DNA of 52,963 bases. Source: an uncultured Collinsella sp. (GTDB lineage: Bacteria; Actinomycetota; Coriobacteriia; Coriobacteriales; Coriobacteriaceae). Numbering within the stretch: the stretch's first letter is position 1; each line of letters begins with the position of its first letter. The notes below the pieces were generated by a model. That model had not been told where the DNA came from. It was given only the letters and a program-made list of their open reading frames with translations, and made no database searches. Location of the stretch: the NCBI GenBank assembly GCA_958354105.1, contig CATWVA010000012.1:1-52963 (forward strand), read 5' to 3'. Of this stretch, positions 34,894-43,096 are shown piece after piece. Position numbers and translations under genes: made by a program.

Positions 34894-36099
34894 ATGACCA
34901 CCCCCGACGAAAAGACATTCGCCACGCTCACCAAGCTGTTCGAGGAGGAGTTTGGCCCCATCGGCGATCGCCAGGTGCTCTATGTGCACGCGCCCGGCCG
35001 CTCCGAGATCAGCGGCAACCACACCGACCACGAGGGTGGCCACGTTATCGCCGGCTCGCTCGATGTCGCCGTCGACGGCATTGCCGTGGCGACCGACACC
35101 AACAAGATTCGCGTCGCCGACGAGGGCTATCCTACGTTTGAGGTCACGCTCGACACGCTTGATGTTCAGGAGTCCGAGAGGGGCACGTCCGCGAGCCTCG
35201 TCCGCGGCATGGCCCACGAAATCGCTGCTCTGGGCGTTGAGCCCCAGGGCTTCGACTTCGCCTTCACCTGCTCCGTCCCCTCGGGCGGCGGCCTTTCTAG
35301 CTCCGCCGCTGTCGAGGCGGCTTACGGCCGCGCCATGGAGGCACTCTGGGGCGCGCCCGCCATTGAGCCCGTCGCGCTCGCCCAGATGAGCCAGCGCACC
35401 GAGAACAACTATTACGGCAAGCCCTGCGGTCTTATGGATCAGGCGGCTGTGTGCCTGGGCGGCCTCGCCTACATGGACTTTGAGGATCAGGCTCAGCCTA
35501 AGACCCAGAAGCTCGAGCTCAACTTTGAGGATCACGGTTATGCGCTTGTGCTCGTTAAGGTTGGCGCCGACCATGTGGCAGCCACCGACGATTACGCTGC
35601 CGTTCCGCGCGAGATGCAGGACGTCGCCGCCGAGTTTGGCAAGGCACGCCTGTGCGAGGTAAACATTGCCGACTTTGACGCTAAACTCCCCGAGCTGCGC
35701 GCCAAGCTGGGCGACCGCGCCTGCCTGCGCGCCGTTCACTACTGGTACGAGAACGGCCTGGTCGACAAGCGCTGGGCAGCGCTCAACGCCGGCGACATTG
35801 ACCAGTTCCTGGTCCTGACGCGCGAGTCCGGCGCCAGCTCTGCCATGTACCTGCAGAATGTCGTTGCCAAGCTGGGATCTGAACAGCCTTCCATGTATGC
35901 CTTGGCGCTGGCCGAGCACGTGCTCGACGGCCGCGGCGCCGTTCGCATTCACGGTGGCGGCTTTGGTGGCACCATCCAGGCCTTCGTGCCGCTCGATCTG
36001 GTCGACACCTTCATTGCCAAGATGAACGGCTGGCTGGGCGAGGGCTCTGCCCGTCACTACGCCATCTCTGACAAGGGGGCTTACGCGGCATGGCTGTAA
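34894..36099 (+). CDS. galK: Galactokinase
   Basis: A 401-aa GHMP kinase that phosphorylates galactose at C1. The galactokinase signature is present in the variant form APGRSEISGNHTDHEGG (about residues 33-49). The ATP loop is CSVPSGGGLSSSAAVE (127-141), and GGGFGGTIQAFVP is the third GHMP motif. GGAAAGGA precedes the ATG. The last bases overlap galT, so the two are co-translated. The altered first signature (SEISGN instead of VNLIGE) is seen in some anaerobes and should not affect function. It is probably repressed by the divergent LacI-family protein. Confidence 0.93.
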   Translation: MTTPDEKTFATLTKLFEEEFGPIGDRQVLYVHAPGRSEISGNHTDHEGGHVIAGSLDVAVDGIAVATDTNKIRVADEGYPTFEVTLDTLDVQESERGTSASLVRGMAHEIAALGVEPQGFDFAFTCSVPSGGGLSSSAAVEAAYGRAMEALWGAPAIEPVALAQMSQRTENNYYGKPCGLMDQAAVCLGGLAYMDFEDQAQPKTQKLELNFEDHGYALVLVKVGADHVAATDDYAAVPREMQDVAAEFGKARLCEVNIADFDAKLPELRAKLGDRACLRAVHYWYENGLVDKRWAALNAGDIDQFLVLTRESGASSAMYLQNVVAKLGSEQPSMYALALAEHVLDGRGAVRIHGGGFGGTIQAFVPLDLVDTFIAKMNGWLGEGSARHYAISDKGAYAAWL

Positions 36100-37718
36100 T
36101 GACTGACGTGCGAGAGGCCGCGCAGAACCTGATCGAGTACGCCATCCACCGATCGATGATCGGCCAGGACGACCGGATCTGGGCATACAACACCATTTTG
36201 GAGTGCATCGGCGCCACGGGCCCCGCACTCGACATGGCTTGGGCACTCAAGACCGAGAAGATTTCGCTCTTGCACCCCGATACACTCCCCGACTTTGACC
36301 TGGAGGGCACGCTTGCCGCGCTTTCCGAGGCCGCCGTTACCAACGGTGCCGCCGAGGACACGGCGTCAGGCCGCGACCGCATCGCCATGCGCATCATGGG
36401 TGCGCTCATGCCGAGGCCTTCGGTTGTAAACGAGGAGTTCAACGGACGTATGGGCGTCAACGAGCCCCGCGCCGCAACCGACTGGTTCTACGGCCTGTGC
36501 TGCGACGCCGGCTACGTGCGCCGTGCCGCCATCGCGCGCAACATCAAATGGAGCACCCCCACCAACTGGGGTGACCTGGAGATCACCATCAACCTGTCCA
36601 AGCCCGAGAAGGACCCACGCGATATCGCTGCCGCCGGCGCCGCAAAGAACACGGGCGGGAAGTATCCCGCCTGCCAGCTGTGCATCGAAAACGAGGGCTA
36701 CCCGGGACGCTCCGCCGCAGCCGACGGCGGCGCCCACCCCGCTCGCCAGAACCTACGCGTTATTCCCATTCAGCTTAATGGCGAGCGCTGGGGCTTCCAG
36801 TACAGCCCGTACGCCTACTTTAACGAGCACTGCATTGCCATGAGCTCCGAGCATCGTCCGATGCACGTCGACCGCAAGGGCTTGACCTGCCTGCTCGACT
36901 TTGTGGACCTGTTCCCGCATTACTTCATCGGCTCCAACGCCGACCTGCCTATCGTGGGCGGCTCGATTCTGTCGCACGACCACTTCCAGGGCGGCGCGCA
37001 CGAGTTCCCCATGATGCATGCCGCCGAGGTCTCGCAGTTTAGCATGCCCGGTTTTGACCAGGTCACCGGCACTGTGCTGCAGTGGCCGCTCTCGGTGCTG
37101 CGCCTGCGCTCGCATGACCGCGCTCAGCTGCTCGACGCTGCCGAGAAGATTATCCTCGCCTGGCGCGAGTGGACCGACGAGTCTGCGGGCGTTATCGCGC
37201 ACACGGCCGACGGCGTAGCGCACAACACCGTGACGCCCGTCATCCGCCGCGTCGACTCCCGCGGCAACGCCGGCGGCGAGATTTACGAGGCCTACCTGGC
37301 GCTTCGCTGCAATATCACGACCGACGAGCATCCGCTGGGCGTTTTCCACCCGCATGCCGAGTATCACCACATTAAGAAGGAGAACATCGGCCTGATCGAG
37401 GTTATGGGCCTGGCTATTCTTCCGCCGCGCCTGGTTCCCGAGCTCGGCGCTGTCCGCGAGCACCTGCTGGCAGCCAAAGCCGATACCAGCTACGACCTTG
37501 CCGCAGCGCTCGAGGGCGACGACCTTTGCCGCAGCCATGCCGCGTGGGCCGAGGACGTCTATGCCCGCCGTGCCGACGAGCTTACGGCGGACAACGCCAT
37601 CGACATCCTGCACGAGGAGGTCGGCGTGGTGTTTGGCCACGTGCTCGACAACGCCGGCGTCTTTAAGTGGGACGAAGCCGGCCGCGCCGCCCAACAGCGC
37701 TTTATCGACTCACTGTAA
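36090..37718 (+). CDS. galT: Galactose-1-phosphate uridylyltransferase, class II
   Basis: A 542-aa GalT2-type enzyme that exchanges UMP between UDP-glucose and galactose-1-phosphate. The long class II form of Firmicutes and related anaerobes is evident from its length and from YFNEHCIAMSSEHRPM and LDFVDLFPHYFIGSNADLP. The active-site H-x-H-x-Q is SHDHFQGG, with His296, His298 and Gln300. It could start at ATG 36090 or at ATG 36099, which overlaps the galK stop as TAATG. galE is not in the window, so UDP-galactose must be recycled by an epimerase encoded elsewhere. A dispersed repeat begins right after the stop codon. Confidence 0.93.
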   Translation: MAVMTDVREAAQNLIEYAIHRSMIGQDDRIWAYNTILECIGATGPALDMAWALKTEKISLLHPDTLPDFDLEGTLAALSEAAVTNGAAEDTASGRDRIAMRIMGALMPRPSVVNEEFNGRMGVNEPRAATDWFYGLCCDAGYVRRAAIARNIKWSTPTNWGDLEITINLSKPEKDPRDIAAAGAAKNTGGKYPACQLCIENEGYPGRSAAADGGAHPARQNLRVIPIQLNGERWGFQYSPYAYFNEHCIAMSSEHRPMHVDRKGLTCLLDFVDLFPHYFIGSNADLPIVGGSILSHDHFQGGAHEFPMMHAAEVSQFSMPGFDQVTGTVLQWPLSVLRLRSHDRAQLLDAAEKIILAWREWTDESAGVIAHTADGVAHNTVTPVIRRVDSRGNAGGEIYEAYLALRCNITTDEHPLGVFHPHAEYHHIKKENIGLIEVMGLAILPPRLVPELGAVREHLLAAKADTSYDLAAALEGDDLCRSHAAWAEDVYARRADELTADNAIDILHEEVGVVFGHVLDNAGVFKWDEAGRAAQQRFIDSL

Positions 37719-37749
37719 TGATCCCTTGGAGACGGAGGAAAACGGATCA
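37719..37749. repeat. TGATCC...GGATCA-type repeat, copy 2, abutting the galT stop
   Basis: TGATCCCTTGG, GACGGAGGAAAA and CGGATCA. It is the reverse complement of the copies at 13372-13404 and 52281-52311. It starts at the base after the galT stop codon. Confidence 0.75.
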
Positions 37750-37764
37750 TTTCGTCTTCAAGAC

Positions 37765-37805
37765 AACGGCGCCCGCCGGCAACATCGCCGACGGGCGCCG
37801 TTTTT
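37765..37805 (+). terminator. Terminator of galKT
   Basis: AACGGCGCCCG and CGGGCGCCGTT form a strong stem, with CCGGC and GCCG inside, followed by TTTTT. Confidence 0.9.
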
Positions 37806-37818
37806 GAGTGTAGCCATT

Positions 37819-37858
37819 GGGGACGTTCTTAAACGACTAGTCAAACAAGAACGTCCCC
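37819..37858. repeat. 40-bp dispersed palindrome, inverted copy of 13318-13357
   Basis: GGGGACGTTCTT and AAGAACGTCCCC are perfect complements, with ACGACTAGTC between them. It lies between galT and the convergent lacC. Confidence 0.8.
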
Positions 37859-37873
37859 AACGACTAATGACTC

Positions 37874-37937
37874 GAGCGTGGAAAATCTCCCACTTTGAGC
37901 TCGCATGGGCACCAAAAGCAGGAGATTATCCACGCTC
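37874..37937. repeat. Snap-back hairpin between galT and lacC
   Basis: GAGCGTGGAAAATCTCC (37874-37890) pairs with GGAGATTATCCACGCTC (37921-37937) at 16 of 17 positions across a 30-base loop. It is the likely 3' structure of the minus-strand lac transcript, whose stop is 23 bases away. Confidence 0.7.
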
Positions 37938-37959
37938 ATTCTATTAGGAGTCGCAACCG

Positions 37960-38895
37960 CTACAACTCTACGACCTCAACGTTGCTGTAGATCTCGTCCC
38001 AGCGGTCCATGACCAGGTGGCCGGTCTTGGGATCCATGGCGTTGAGCTTACCGCAGGTATTGGCGGTCTTGAGCACCGTGACGTCGTCGGCACCAGCAGC
38101 AATGGCATGCGCAAAACCGGCGATGGTCGAGTCGCCGGAACCCGTTGCGTTCACAGCCGCAATCGCGGGCGTCTTGGCGCGGAACGCGCGACCCTCATGG
38201 AAGCCCACCGAACCGGCAGCGCCCATCGAAACGACAACCCAGGGAATACCGGCAAAACGGCCATCGGCAGCAAGCGCCTTGCGCAGGGCATCGACATCAT
38301 CGGTCGTAAAGGACGTGCCCAGCAGGCCGTTAATCTCGGTCAGGTTGGGTTTTACGAGCTCAGGCTTAGCGTCGGACTCCAGCGCAGCCTCCAGCGATGC
38401 ACCCGAGGTGTCGAGCAGCACCTTGGCGCCCGCCTCCTCGGCGATCTTGACGAGCTCGGCATAGTAGCCGGCATCGACGCCACGCGGCAGCGAGCCCGAA
38501 AGCGTCACGACGTCCGCCTTCGCTGCAAGCTCGGCGAACTTGGCCGTAAAGGCCTCGAGCTCGGCCGGGGCGATTTGCGGGCCGCTCTCCAGCAGCTCGG
38601 TCTGATTACCCTCGTGCAGAATATTCAGGCAAATGCGCGTCTCACCGGCGATGGGCACAAAGTCGTTCTTGACGCCGTCGGCATCCATAAGCTCGGCCAT
38701 ATAGGCACCCATGTGGCCGCCAAGCAGACCAGTCGCGAGCACGTCGTCTCCCAGTTGCAGCAGCACGCGGCTCACGTTGAGGCCCTTGCCGCCAGCGGTC
38801 TTTTCGGGCGTGACGCGGTTAACGTCGTCAATGACCAGCTTGTCGAGCTGATAGCGCGTATCAATCGACGGGTTCATGGTAACGGTCAGAATCAT
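37960..38895 (-). CDS. lacC: PfkB-family kinase, tagatose-6-phosphate kinase (LacC-like)
   Basis: A 311-aa PfkB sugar kinase. N-terminal ILTVTMNPSIDTRYQL and TAGGKGLNVSRVL bind the sugar phosphate, and VNATGSGDSTIAGFAHAI carries the catalytic Asp and anion hole. LacC and 1-phosphofructokinase (FruK) share these motifs. The position behind lacA, lacB and lacX on the same strand favours tagatose-6-phosphate to tagatose-1,6-bisphosphate. AGGAG precedes the ATG at 38895. The following lacD aldolase gene of streptococcal operons is absent. Confidence 0.85.
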   Translation of the reverse strand: MILTVTMNPSIDTRYQLDKLVIDDVNRVTPEKTAGGKGLNVSRVLLQLGDDVLATGLLGGHMGAYMAELMDADGVKNDFVPIAGETRICLNILHEGNQTELLESGPQIAPAELEAFTAKFAELAAKADVVTLSGSLPRGVDAGYYAELVKIAEEAGAKVLLDTSGASLEAALESDAKPELVKPNLTEINGLLGTSFTTDDVDALRKALAADGRFAGIPWVVVSMGAAGSVGFHEGRAFRAKTPAIAAVNATGSGDSTIAGFAHAIAAGADDVTVLKTANTCGKLNAMDPKTGHLVMDRWDEIYSNVEVVEL

Positions 38896-38948
38896 ATTGA
38901 ACTCCTGTTCCGGGGCGGCACGACCCGCCCCAAACATACGATAGCTCT

Positions 38949-39830
38949 TTAAAGGATCTCGATCTCAATACCGCGAATGACGGTCTCCCCCGGCTTGGCA
39001 ACCAGGCAGCCACGCTTGTGCTCCAGAATATCGTCCTCATCGGAGCAGGTAGACAGGCCGCCCCACGGTTCCACGGCCACAAAGTCGCCCTCGGGCTTGC
39101 TCCACACAATCAGGTATGGCATATCGGGGAACGTCAGGCGCACGCCCTTGTCCTCGGTTTTCTTGGTCAGCGTAACCACGCGGCTCTCGAGCACATCAAA
39201 GATGGTCTCCGCGAAGTCGAAGAGTTCGTGGGTAAGCGGCAGGTTCTGGTCGATCATGGGGTTCTTACTGCGATGCTCAACATCAATCAGGCCCGTCGAG
39301 GGAACGGCAGTACAGAGCTCGGCGGCCTCACGCTGATCAAAACGGAGCTCATAGTCGTCATAGGACTCGCCCTCGTCGAGCGGGCACTTAAAGCCGGGGT
39401 GGCCACCCACAAAAAACGGCATGTCCTCGGTGCCCTCATTGGTCACCTCGTACGACACGGCCACCTTTTCCGAATCGACCTTGTAGCGAGCAACGATCTT
39501 AAACGGATACGGGTACTGCTCAAGCAACTCGGCATGGTCGGCAGAGCTTAGGCTCAGCGCAACCATGTTGTCGCTCTGCTCCTCGAGCTTCCACTCCTGC
39601 TTGCGGGCAAAGCCGTGGCGGGCAAGCTTGACCTCGCGGCCACCCATGGTCATCGCGCGGCCATCACGAAGGCCGCCGCAAATCGGAAAGCAAATGGGTG
39701 CCTGGCCCGACCAAACCGCTGGGTCACCCTGCCACAGGTACTCGCGACCGTTGGCTTTAATCGAAGTGAACGATCCGCCAGCCGTGCTCAGTGCCACACG
39801 AATAGAACCGTTATCAAGAACAAACTCCAT
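38949..39830 (-). CDS. lacX: Aldose 1-epimerase-like protein (LacX type)
   Basis: A 293-aa protein of the galactose mutarotase fold. ICFPICGGLRDG, LARHGFARKQEW, FFVGGHPGFKCPL and VAVEPWGG follow the LacX/YeaD-like branch, not classical GalM. LacX accompanies lac operons of lactococci and probably interconverts anomers of galactose or galactose-6-phosphate. AAGG precedes the ATG. It lies 53 bases upstream of lacC and 119 downstream of lacB in the same operon. A classical GalM is encoded separately at 50930. Confidence 0.85.
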   Translation of the reverse strand: MEFVLDNGSIRVALSTAGGSFTSIKANGREYLWQGDPAVWSGQAPICFPICGGLRDGRAMTMGGREVKLARHGFARKQEWKLEEQSDNMVALSLSSADHAELLEQYPYPFKIVARYKVDSEKVAVSYEVTNEGTEDMPFFVGGHPGFKCPLDEGESYDDYELRFDQREAAELCTAVPSTGLIDVEHRSKNPMIDQNLPLTHELFDFAETIFDVLESRVVTLTKKTEDKGVRLTFPDMPYLIVWSKPEGDFVAVEPWGGLSTCSDEDDILEHKRGCLVAKPGETVIRGIEIEIL

Positions 39831-39949
39831 AGGAGCCTTCCCTTTCGTACGCCAGCCCGCCGAGTCAGTGGGGCTGATAGAAAACCGGCCCGCGCCCCCT
39901 CACAGAAACGCGAGCCGTCAACGGACTAGTAAATTACGCCGGATACCCG

Positions 39950-40474
39950 CTAGTCATGGTATTCGCCGCGGTCCCACTTCTCGAGGAACTCGTCAAAGAA
40001 GTGCGGGTCAGCCTGAGCCTCGGCGTCGGCCTTATTGCAAGCATCGATCTTGGCGATCAGGGCTTCATGCTCGGGGGTCTTCTCGTAGGGCTCCTCCAGG
40101 AAGGCAAGCATGATGTCGGCCATCAGGAACTCGCCGGTGATCTTGCCGCCAAAGCCCACGATGTTGGCGTTGAGCTCGCGACGGGCATACAGGGCAGAGG
40201 TCATGTCGCGAACCAGGGCGCAGCGAGCGCCGGGAACCTTGTTGACGGCATTGGTGATGCCGATGCCGGTGCCGCACAGGGCCACGCCAAAGTCGGCCTT
40301 GCCGCTGGCAACAGCCTCGCCCACGGCCTTACCGTAGATGGGATAGTGCGTACGGGTGTGGCTGTAGGTGCCGCAGTCGAGCACCTTGTAGCCAGCCTGC
40401 TCCAGGCGGTCGGCCAGATAGATCTTCTCGTCCGTAACGATATGGTCGCAACCGATTGCGATGGTCTTCTTCAT
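39950..40474 (-). CDS. lacB: Galactose-6-phosphate isomerase subunit B
   Basis: A 174-aa RpiB/LacAB-family protein. IAIGCDHIVTDEKIYLADRL binds phosphate at the N-terminus, and ALCGTGIGITNAVNKVPGAR carries the active-site Cys and Thr. With LacA it converts galactose-6-phosphate to tagatose-6-phosphate. The length and the acidic C-terminal extension match LacB. GAAAGGAC precedes the ATG. It is the second gene of the lacA-lacB-lacX-lacC operon. Confidence 0.93.
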   Translation of the reverse strand: MKKTIAIGCDHIVTDEKIYLADRLEQAGYKVLDCGTYSHTRTHYPIYGKAVGEAVASGKADFGVALCGTGIGITNAVNKVPGARCALVRDMTSALYARRELNANIVGFGGKITGEFLMADIMLAFLEEPYEKTPEHEALIAKIDACNKADAEAQADPHFFDEFLEKWDRGEYHD

Positions 40475-40537
40475 CAGAACGTCCTTTCGTCTGAATTCAC
40501 AAGTTGAGGTAGAAGTTCGAGTTCTCGGTGGCTCTCG

Positions 40538-40966
40538 TTAGGCCATCTTGTTGAGCATGTCGACACGGATCTGGTGACGGCCGCCGGCATACTGGGCGCG
40601 CAGGAACTCGCGGGCGATCTTCTTGGCGACCTCGGTGCCCACAACGCCCGGGCCCATGGTGACCATGCGCGAGCCGTTGTGCTCGCGGGTCATGTAGGCG
40701 GAGCGCTCGTCAGAAATGTTGGCGACGACCATGCCCTTGATCTTGACGGCGGCCATATAGGAGCCGACGCCGTACTTATCGAATGCGAAGCCCTGGGAAT
40801 CCTTGTGCTCCAGCAGGTCCTTGGCAACGACGGTCGCGGAATCGACAAAGTCCGCGGCAGGGGTCTCGGAATAGTCGACGACCTCGTGACCGTCGGCGAT
40901 GAGCATCTCCTTGATGGACTCCTTCATCGACATGCCGTCGGCATCGGAAGCGATTACAACCCTCAT
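40538..40966 (-). CDS. lacA: Galactose-6-phosphate isomerase subunit A
   Basis: A 142-aa partner of LacB. VVIASDADGMSMKESIKEML and SDERSAYMTREHNGSRMVTM are typical of LacA. The subunit lacks the CGTGIG active-site loop, as expected, since catalysis needs both subunits. AAGGAGG precedes the ATG. It is the first gene of the operon. Upstream lie TTGTTC/GAACAA inverted repeats and the ACCGTTCACGG motif. Confidence 0.92.
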   Translation of the reverse strand: MRVVIASDADGMSMKESIKEMLIADGHEVVDYSETPAADFVDSATVVAKDLLEHKDSQGFAFDKYGVGSYMAAVKIKGMVVANISDERSAYMTREHNGSRMVTMGPGVVGTEVAKKIAREFLRAQYAGGRHQIRVDMLNKMA

Positions 40967-41080
40967 GACATCCTCCTTGAGAGATACGCAGGCGCGTAGT
41001 TTCTGTTTGGAAGTGTTGAATCGCGTTCAGGTCCGGGCATCTGAATGTGCGGTTCTTCACTGTTCATGTTTATTTGAACA

Positions 41081-41148
41081 CATTCGAACATAGGTTGCAA
41101 CCATTATTTGTTTAACTTTGTTCTTTTTTGAACAAATACCGTTCACGG
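41081..41148. promoter_or_regulatory. lacA upstream sites: GAACA boxes and ACCGTTCACGG
   Basis: CATTCGAACA at 41081-41090, TTGTTC-TTTTTT-GAACAA at 41118-41135 (a perfect inverted repeat) and ACCGTTCACGG at 41138-41148. The GAACA boxes resemble those upstream of lacF and of the DeoR/LacR gene and are candidate LacR operators. Confidence 0.6.
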
Positions 41149-41206
41149 ATGATTGCCGACCGTTTGAGCCCGGCGCAGACGTAGCGACCATGTGTTCAAC
41201 AAACAA

Positions 41207-41239
41207 AAGGGCGGCCGAGAACGTGTCTCGGCCGCCCTT
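41207..41239 (-). terminator. Terminator of the unknown membrane protein gene
   Basis: AAGGGCGGCCGAGA and TCTCGGCCGCCCTT form a 14-bp perfect stem with an ACGTG loop. TTTTG follows on the minus strand. Confidence 0.92.
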
Positions 41240-41273
41240 CTTACGGTTGATCTTCCAAAGATCGCTTTGCCGC

Positions 41274-42287
41274 CTACTCAGACTGCCCGCTCTTCTTGGC
41301 ATGTTTGGACGGAGCGCTCAGAAAACGGCCCGTCAAATAGTTCGCCGGGCCAGAGATATCGATCCCCAGCAGCACGTGTCCTAGCCATAGGAACGCCACG
41401 AGCACCAGTAGAGGAATCACACACGAGGTCACGATCATCACGATGACGCCTTCGATGAGGTCGGTCACCTGCCGCACGATCTCGTCGGTCATCTGCTTGG
41501 CACCACTGGTTACCGACGTGACCAGGCTCGAGGCCCCGTCAGTCAACTGCTCGAGCACGTTTTTGGACTCCGTGGCCTCGGCCTTTTTCTTGCTTACTTT
41601 GGAGTTATCGCTGTCTGCCGCACTCGCAGCGTCCGCTGCCTTTTGCTCAGCTTGCTCAATACTTACGCGATACGTTTCATCGACCTTCTGCGACACCCAT
41701 ACGCTCGCGGGCACAAGCGCCATGCCGATTACGGCAACCACCAACACGCGCGTCGCCACACGGCGCAGGACGGCGCTCGTGCTCCAGCGCCCGTGAATGC
41801 CAAGCGACACCGCAAAGAGCACCAACGCAAACGGGATTAAGATGCCCAAGCCAACCGACCACAAAATCATGAGCAAGTATTTCTCTAGGTATAGCACGGC
41901 AAGCACGATACCAAGGTTGCCTGAAAGCTGTGCGAGCTGCTCAGCGACCGGCGTACCCGTATCACCCGGCAGCGCGGTAATGCCCGCAGACAGCGCCACG
42001 CACGAGGCCGTGAGCGCCAGTACGTTACCTTTCTTTTGGTCGATAACCTCGATGGTGGAGTCCCAAGTCTTGGTATCGGCAAAATGCGGACGAGCCACAA
42101 AGCCCGACAGCAAGGCCAGTACCACGAGCGCAACGATGATACCGATCTGCAGCTTTTTGTTTGCGCACACGACATCGGACAGGCTGGGCTGCAGCTCGGT
42201 TACCGTCGTGTGCTCGGTTATCTGGACAGGACGCCCATGAGCCATCTCGTGCGCGTCTCTTTTTTGTATTGACCCGTTATCCGGCAT
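41274..42287 (-). CDS. Membrane protein of unknown function
   Basis: A 337-aa protein I do not recognise. About five hydrophobic stretches are visible: residues 47-66 (IGIIVALVVLALLSGFVA), near 88-105, 120-160 (two close helices with LMILWSVGLGILIPFALVL), 176-197 and 298-325. Between the last two lies a polar, Lys/Ala/Ser-rich region (EQKAADAASAADSD) with helical, possibly coiled-coil character. The N-terminal 45 residues are cytoplasmic-looking. GAGGAGG precedes the ATG. It sits inside the lac region with its own terminator, between lacF and lacA. Its context suggests, but does not show, a link to sugar uptake. Confidence 0.75.
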   Translation of the reverse strand: MPDNGSIQKRDAHEMAHGRPVQITEHTTVTELQPSLSDVVCANKKLQIGIIVALVVLALLSGFVARPHFADTKTWDSTIEVIDQKKGNVLALTASCVALSAGITALPGDTGTPVAEQLAQLSGNLGIVLAVLYLEKYLLMILWSVGLGILIPFALVLFAVSLGIHGRWSTSAVLRRVATRVLVVAVIGMALVPASVWVSQKVDETYRVSIEQAEQKAADAASAADSDNSKVSKKKAEATESKNVLEQLTDGASSLVTSVTSGAKQMTDEIVRQVTDLIEGVIVMIVTSCVIPLLVLVAFLWLGHVLLGIDISGPANYLTGRFLSAPSKHAKKSGQSE

Positions 42288-42402
42288 TTGGATACCTCCT
42301 CAGTCCGGTCTGTAATGCGGTGGAAAGTATACCCACCCATCGAAAAACCGAACGGCAAGACGAACGGGCACCAAGACTGTCCCCAATGACTATTTCGGGA
42401 TG

Positions 42403-42469
42403 AGTTGCGGTGGAATAGGGATTGTTTTGCGCCCGCCGGTCCCTATTCAGTCCCTATTTCACCGCAACT
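42403..42469. repeat. Snap-back hairpin downstream of lacF
   Basis: AGTTGCGGTGGAATAGGGA (42403-42421) pairs with TCCCTATTTCACCGCAACT (42451-42469) with one mismatch. It lies 75 bases past the lacF stop and upstream of nothing but the membrane protein gene. Confidence 0.7.
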
Positions 42470-42543
42470 TGGAGGAGTGCAGAAAAAGCCCTGCCGTGGG
42501 TAGCTGCAGAGCTTTTGGAAGGGGACTTGGTTGTGAGAGCTCG

Positions 42544-42882
42544 TTAGGCGAGCTTAGCCTCGAGTGCGGCGATGCGCTTATAGGCATCGATGGTAAAGCG
42601 GGTCTGCTTCTCCAGGATCATGGTGGTCATGAGAGTATCCTGAGCGTGGGCCATGATGAAGGTCATCTCCATCTCGCCGCCGCCGGCCTCCTGCGAAAGC
42701 AGCTTGGTCTGCGTGTCGTGGGCGCCGATAAGTGCATCGCTCGCATCCTTGTGCAGCTGTTCGGCCTTCTCAAAATCACCCTCGCGAGCAGCATCGAGCG
42801 CTGCAAGCAGATCAGTCTGGGCGTCACCCGCGTATGCGACGATCTCGAATCCAACCATCGAGATTTCTTCTTTGGTTGCCAT
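42544..42882 (-). CDS. lacF: PTS lactose/cellobiose EIIA component
   Basis: A 112-aa all-helical EIIA of the lactose class. VGFEIVAYAGDAQTDLLAAL opens the first helix. The phosphorylated His lies in FIMAHAQDTLMT, followed by TRFTIDAYKRIAALE. It accepts phosphate from HPr and passes it to EIIB of LacE. GAAAGGAA precedes the ATG. It is transcribed away from lacE, separated by the LacI-family gene. Upstream lie a candidate LacR box and an ACCGTTCACGG site. Confidence 0.92.
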   Translation of the reverse strand: MATKEEISMVGFEIVAYAGDAQTDLLAALDAAREGDFEKAEQLHKDASDALIGAHDTQTKLLSQEAGGGEMEMTFIMAHAQDTLMTTMILEKQTRFTIDAYKRIAALEAKLA

Positions 42883-42964
42883 ATTGCGTTCCTTTCACAT
42901 ATGAACCAATGGAGAGCATCGCGTCCGGGCATACGCGCTGCGTTGTGTATGACAGAAACATTAA

Positions 42965-43036
42965 CATTCAAACAAAACAGAACAAAGCAAAACGCAATTT
43001 CGAGCTATGAACGGTCGATTTTCGCCCGTGAACGGT
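42965..43036. promoter_or_regulatory. lacF upstream sites: LacR-type box and ACCGTTCACGG
   Basis: CATTCAAACAAAACAGAAC at 42965-42983 matches the box upstream of the DeoR/LacR gene (18 of 23 positions including flanks). CCGTGAACGGT at 43026-43036 is the motif in reverse, with a half copy TGAACGGT at 43008-43015. Confidence 0.6.
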
Positions 43037-43096
43037 TTTTAAACCAATGCGAACAATATCGAACACAATTAGTGGCAACCCAAACAGGTCCACACC

